A DNA stretch of 16,671 nt, taken from an uncultured Eubacteriales bacterium (GTDB lineage Bacteria; Bacillota; Clostridia; Oscillospirales; Acutalibacteraceae). Of the stretch, positions 13,982 to 16,671 are shown one piece after another. The DNA lies in assembly GCA_900317215.1 (NCBI GenBank), contig ONFW01000206.1:1-16671 (forward strand), in the 5' to 3' direction. The notes under the pieces were generated by a model, which did not search any database, had not been told where the DNA came from, and was given only the letters and a program-made list of their open reading frames with translations. The position numbers were made by a program, and so were the translations under genes. Position 1 is the first letter of the stretch. Every line of letters begins with the position of its first letter.

Positions 13982-14410
13982 ATGCAGCCGACGATACTTG
14001 AACAGACTATGGTGTTTTTCAGGGCGTTTCTTGCCGGTCTGCCTATAGCGGCGGTCTATACTGTCATATCCTGCATCAGAGCAGTATCCCGGCCCGATAA
14101 AAAGCTTCAGTTTTTAGGGGATCTGATCTTTGCGGTTTTTGCAGCGGCGGTATGCTTTCTGTATTCTCTTTCAACATCCGGAGGACAGCTCAGGGCTTAT
14201 GCGATAGCAGCGGAGCTGTGTGCGTTTCTTGCCGTATATCTGATCCTCGGCAGACCGCTTGCCCGAAGCGCAGGGAGAATAAGCAGACTGATAAGCAGGG
14301 CTTGCTCAAGGTTGACTTCACCGATAGGAAGGGCTGCGGCAGGAGTTGTGTCACAGCTTTGTGCAGCTTGTCAAAAAATAACGAAAAAGTTCAAAAAAAG
14401 GAAAATTTGA
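13982..14410 (+). CDS. yabQ: Spore cortex biosynthesis protein YabQ
   Basis: Membrane protein required for cortex formation in B. subtilis. The 142 residues show three hydrophobic segments (about 12-33, 42-63 and 68-88) in a layout like other YabQ proteins, then a basic, probably cytoplasmic tail rich in Arg/Lys/Ser that ends KKFKKRKI. Sequence identity in this family is low, so the assignment rests on size, topology and position directly after yabP and before divIC. The ribosome site is TAGGTGATGA, partly overlapping the yabP stop. Its expression is probably tied to yabP. The downstream divIC gene has its own vegetative promoter, which separates sporulation from division control. Confidence 0.82.
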   Translation: MQPTILEQTMVFFRAFLAGLPIAAVYTVISCIRAVSRPDKKLQFLGDLIFAVFAAAVCFLYSLSTSGGQLRAYAIAAELCAFLAVYLILGRPLARSAGRISRLISRACSRLTSPIGRAAAGVVSQLCAACQKITKKFKKRKI

Positions 14411-14411
14411 C

Positions 14412-14441
14412 TTGCAAAATACTGACTTAGTGTTGTATAAT
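14412..14441 (+). promoter_or_regulatory. Sigma-A promoter of divIC
   Basis: TTGCAA (14412-14417), an 18-nt spacer and a perfect TATAAT (14436-14441), starting right after the yabQ stop and 47 nt before the divIC ATG. An alternative -35 TTGACT at 14407 would need a 23-nt spacer and is unlikely. Confidence 0.7.
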
Positions 14442-14488
14442 AAGATATGTTGATTCCATGTTCGATCATTGGTGAAGGGGGGAGCTGA

Positions 14489-14848
14489 ATGGCAAAAAGA
14501 AATGAAAAGGCTGAAAAGCCAAAACGCACCGCTAAGGCAGAAAAGCCTCGCAGGGTCAGGAAAAAAATGAATTGGATCCTGTATATAGCTGTTGTTGCTT
14601 TAGTTATTTATATTGCCGTTATTATTGTAGATCAGAATGTAAAAATTCAGAATGCAAAGGAAGAGCTCTCCGAGCTTGACAAAAGCATTTCTCTCCGTGA
14701 AATAAAGCTTGCCGAGCTGAAGGACGTAGCCAATTATGCCCAGGAGGACAACTATGATGCGTTTGCGGCATATATCGAGCGGAAGGCAAGAGAGTTGGAT
14801 TATGTAAAAAGCGGTGAGATTGTTTATATCAACATTGCCGGTGACTGA
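14489..14848 (+). CDS. divIC: Septum formation initiator DivIC (FtsB-like)
   Basis: Bitopic division protein that works with FtsL and DivIB/FtsQ to activate septal wall synthesis. The 119-residue protein has a very basic cytoplasmic N-terminus (residues 1-27, many Lys/Arg), a single membrane helix at about 28-47 (MNWILYIAVVALVIYIAVII), a coiled coil at about 48-78, and a short extracellular tail ending with LDYVKSGEIVYINIAGD, which matches the conserved YVKPGEIVY-like end of the family. GGGGGGAG lies just before the ATG. It has its own promoter and is followed 20 nt later by the S1 gene, the order seen in B. subtilis (divIC-yabR). Confidence 0.92.
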   Translation: MAKRNEKAEKPKRTAKAEKPRRVRKKMNWILYIAVVALVIYIAVIIVDQNVKIQNAKEELSELDKSISLREIKLAELKDVANYAQEDNYDAFAAYIERKARELDYVKSGEIVYINIAGD

Positions 14849-14868
14849 GAGGAGAAAGCTGTTAAGTT

Positions 14869-15333
14869 ATGAGTCTTGAGGTAGGAATGGTAGTAGAAGG
14901 TAAGGTAACGGGCATTACAAAGTTCGGTGCTTTTGTTGACCTTGAAAACGGTAAAACGGGTATGGTGCATATCTCTGAGGTAGCGCCGACATTTGTAAAT
15001 GACATTAAGGAGCATCTCAAAGAGGGTCAGGTCGTAAAGGTCAAGATCCTCAGCATAGGTGATGACGGAAAGATAGGTCTTTCGATCAAAAAGGCTCTGC
15101 CGCCTCAGAATAACGCAGGAAACAGACAGCATAAAAGCCCGGACCGTGCGCCAAGGCAGCATACAAGTCCAAGCTCCTATGAGTGGCAGCCTGCCAGACA
15201 GTCCGAGTCTGCAAGCTTTGAGGATATGCTCTCGAAATTCAAGCAGACAAGCGATGAGAAGATATCCAATCTCAAGCGTACAAACGATTCAAGACGAGGC
15301 GCATCAAGACGAGGTAATTCTTCTAAGCAATAA
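14869..15333 (+). CDS. yabR: S1-domain RNA-binding protein (YabR-like)
   Basis: Single S1 (OB-fold) RNA-binding domain in residues 1-72, with GKVTGITKFGAFVDLENGKTGMVHISEV as its core and the closing GKIGLSIKKA strand. A hydrophilic, probably disordered tail (about 75-154) rich in Gln, Ser, Arg and Lys ends with two RRG repeats, which could add nonspecific RNA binding. Homologues (YabR, general stress protein 13) are ribosome- or RNA-associated, but a defined role is not established. The stop codon TAA at 14863-14865 in the same frame fixes ATG 14869 as the first possible start; the best ribosome site, GAGGAG, is unusually far away (about 14 nt). It ends with a terminator 10 nt after the stop. 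Confidence 0.88.
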   Translation: MSLEVGMVVEGKVTGITKFGAFVDLENGKTGMVHISEVAPTFVNDIKEHLKEGQVVKVKILSIGDDGKIGLSIKKALPPQNNAGNRQHKSPDRAPRQHTSPSSYEWQPARQSESASFEDMLSKFKQTSDEKISNLKRTNDSRRGASRRGNSSKQ

Positions 15334-15342
15334 AATATCCGG

Positions 15343-15368
15343 AGAGTCGCAATGCGGCTCTTTTTTTC
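15343..15368 (+). terminator. Rho-independent terminator after yabR
   Basis: AGAGTCGC (15343-15350) pairs with GCGGCTCT (15354-15361) with one T-G wobble around a tight AAT loop, followed by a run of T to 15367. It closes the divIC-yabR unit. Confidence 0.88.
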
Positions 15369-15381
15369 TATTCACTTAATG

Positions 15382-15387
15382 AAAGGG
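15382..15387 (+). promoter_or_regulatory. Ribosome binding site deciding the amidohydrolase start
   Basis: AAAGGG at 15382-15387 overlaps the first base of a GTG at 15387 but is 8 nt before the in-frame ATG at 15396, making the ATG the likely start. Confidence 0.7.
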
Positions 15388-15395
15388 TGAAAGGT

Positions 15396-16604
15396 ATGAT
15401 AATAAAAAATGCCCGTATATATACATGTGACAAGGATAATACCGTAATAGAAAACGGATATATCCGGATAGCAGAGGGAAAAATAATCGGTGTCGGCAGC
15501 ATGAGCGGGCTTGAGGAGGCAGGGGAGGAGACTCTTGACGCTAAGGGAAACAATGTCTATCCCGGTTTTGTAGATGCACACACCCATTTGGGTATGTTCG
15601 GAGACTCTCTAACTTTTGAGGGGGATGACGGCAATGAGGATACTGACCCCGTCATGCCGCAGCTAAGGGCTATAGATGCGATAAATCCCCTTGACGGCTA
15701 CTTTGACGAAGCCTTTGCCGCTGGAGTTACAACGGTGCTTACGGGTCCCGGCAGCGCAAACCCGGTTGCGGGGCAGATAGCAGCTATAAAAACATTCGGC
15801 AGGAGAATAGACAAAATGATAATCAAGGCTCCCGCAGGAATAAAATTTGCACTCGGAGAGAACCCTAAGTCTACATATAATGACAAGGAGCAGACTCCCG
15901 TTACGAGAATGGCAACTGCGGCGCTTATCCGTGAGGCGCTCATCAAGGGCAGAAAGTATTATCTTGACAAAAAGAATTATGAAAACGATAAGGAAGGCTA
16001 TGACGAGCCTGAGTTCGATATGAAGTCGGAGGCGCTCCTGCCGCTTTTCAGGCATGAGATACCCGCTCATTTTCATGTTCACAGAGCGGACGACATTTTC
16101 ACTGCGATACGGATAGCCAATGAATTTGATATTCCTTATGTTCTTGTCCATGCTACAGAGGCATACATGGTGCTTGATGAGCTGATAGGTGAGAGGGCTC
16201 TTGGCATTCTTTCAGGACCCGTTCTGACGGACAGGAGCAAGCCTGAGCTGAGTCATCAGACGCCGTCTGCTGCCGGAATGCTCTCTGCGTTCGGTATCCC
16301 CACGGCTATTATTACCGATCACCCCGAGACCCCTGTGCAGTATCTTTTGCTGTGTGCCGCTGTTGCTGTAAGAAACGGCATGGACAGGATACAGGCGCTC
16401 AGGGCAGTAACGATAACTCCTGCAACGATCTGCGGGATAGACGACAGAGTCGGCTCTCTTGAAGCTGGCAAGGACGCAGATGTAGTGATCTATAACGGCG
16501 ATCCGCTTGATATAACCTGCAAGCCTCTTGCCGTAATTGTGGAAGGAAAAACAGCTTTTAACCTAATGTGCAAGAAGTCCCCCGCCTCTAAGGCGGTGGG
16601 ATGA
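15396..16604 (+). CDS. Metal-dependent amidohydrolase (imidazolonepropionase/dihydroorotase-like superfamily)
   Basis: Cytoplasmic amidohydrolase-superfamily enzyme of unknown substrate. From the ATG at 15396 it has 402 residues: an N-terminal beta-sandwich strand set, then a TIM barrel with the metal-binding HTH pair at 62-64 (FVDAHTHLGM), further His at 225, 227 and 229 (AHFHVH), His252 (LVHATEA) and the conserved Asp308 (ITDHPETP). The terminal GSLEAGKDADVVIYNGDPLD segment is standard for this superfamily. It resembles imidazolonepropionase-like amidohydrolases annotated in many Clostridia, but substrate cannot be read from sequence. The last 12 or so residues (MCKKSPASKAVG) look foreign: they are encoded by DNA that forms a transposon-end-like hairpin. 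No promoter is visible in the 28 nt after the preceding terminator, so its transcription is unexplained. Confidence 0.85.
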   Translation: MIIKNARIYTCDKDNTVIENGYIRIAEGKIIGVGSMSGLEEAGEETLDAKGNNVYPGFVDAHTHLGMFGDSLTFEGDDGNEDTDPVMPQLRAIDAINPLDGYFDEAFAAGVTTVLTGPGSANPVAGQIAAIKTFGRRIDKMIIKAPAGIKFALGENPKSTYNDKEQTPVTRMATAALIREALIKGRKYYLDKKNYENDKEGYDEPEFDMKSEALLPLFRHEIPAHFHVHRADDIFTAIRIANEFDIPYVLVHATEAYMVLDELIGERALGILSGPVLTDRSKPELSHQTPSAAGMLSAFGIPTAIITDHPETPVQYLLLCAAVAVRNGMDRIQALRAVTITPATICGIDDRVGSLEAGKDADVVIYNGDPLDITCKPLAVIVEGKTAFNLMCKKSPASKAVG

Positions 16605-16611
16605 ATTGCCC

Positions 16612-16633
16612 GTCAGCCGAAGGCTGACTTTTT
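16612..16633 (+). terminator. Rho-independent terminator after the amidohydrolase
   Basis: GTCAGCC (16612-16618) and GGCTGAC (16622-16628) form a perfect 7-bp stem with a GAA loop, followed by TTTTT (16629-16633), 8 nt after the amidohydrolase stop. Confidence 0.88.
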
Positions 16634-16635
16634 CC

Positions 16636-16664
16636 TTGACTTACGGCTTTGTTTATGCTATGTT
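16636..16664 (+). promoter_or_regulatory. Sigma-A promoter reading out of the window
   Basis: TTGACT (16636-16641), a 17-nt spacer and TATGTT (16659-16664) with an upstream TGC (extended -10). It begins 2 nt after the terminator T run and must drive a gene to the right of the window. Confidence 0.65.
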
Positions 16665-16671
16665 TGAGCAA

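Larger units (their letters stand above)
16571..16671 (+). mobile_element. Candidate end of an IS200/IS605-type element (continues beyond the window)
   Basis: The subterminal hairpin has CCC (16579-16581) and CCGCC (16582-16586), loop TCTAA, GGCGG (16592-16596), a single unpaired T (16597) and GGG (16598-16600). A stem with one extrahelical T on the 3' side and a G/C base is the architecture bound by TnpA in IS608-type elements. The AAGTCCCCCGCC and GGGATGAATTGCC flanks look familiar to me from ends of such elements in Clostridia, but that is recollection, not a search. A terminator and a promoter reading rightwards follow, which suits a left end with a transposase or TnpB gene beyond the window. 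It could instead be a non-autonomous palindromic repeat, or simply the host gene's end. Confidence 0.45.

Overview
The window is a stretch of chromosome from a moderate-GC, endospore-lineage Firmicute, most likely a Ruminococcus-like member of the Oscillospiraceae. The evidence is threefold: the gene order yabM-mazG-hup-rqcP-yabP-yabQ-divIC-yabR is a Bacillota signature; two sporulation genes (yabP, yabQ) are present; and the rel-dtd-MBL-hemZ order is typical of Clostridia. Strong AGGAGG-type ribosome sites and sigma-A promoters fit. No rRNA, tRNA, CRISPR array or complete mobile element is visible. The species-level guess is inference.

Layout. (1) Positions 1-458: the 3' end of an L-lactate dehydrogenase gene, closed by a hairpin terminator that works on both strands. 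(2) 456-1708, minus strand: a monocistronic lipoprotein with an AlgX/DHHW-type SGNH-like domain and its own promoter, divergent from recJ. (3) 1848-9716: a tightly packed operon recJ-rel-dtd-MBL hydrolase-hemZ-nucleoside kinase behind one good promoter, with three gene overlaps (20, 4 and 41 nt). (4) 9757-13313: a zinc-ribbon protein with its own promoter, a MurJ/SpoVB-type flippase, mazG and hup, ending in a clear terminator. (5) 13341-15368: rqcP, yabP, yabQ, then divIC (own promoter) and yabR (S1 domain), again closed by a terminator. (6) 15396-16604: a metal-dependent amidohydrolase. Its last codons and stop run into a hairpin with a bulged T that looks like the end of an IS200/IS605-type element. 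A terminator and a promoter reading out of the window follow.

Functionally this is mostly core housekeeping. RecJ does DNA repair, Rel makes and degrades (p)ppGpp, and Dtd clears D-aminoacyl-tRNA. MazG cleans the nucleotide pool, HU compacts DNA, and RqcP acts in ribosome-associated quality control. DivIC serves division, YabP/YabQ serve spore formation, and the flippase probably serves envelope or spore-cortex assembly. Gene starts for rel, the MBL protein, mazG, hup and the amidohydrolase were set from ribosome-site spacing or family N-termini rather than the longest reading frame.

I found no new multi-gene system. The least ordinary part is the right edge (about 16560-16671), where a candidate transposon end appears to supply the C-terminus, stop codon and terminator of the amidohydrolase gene.
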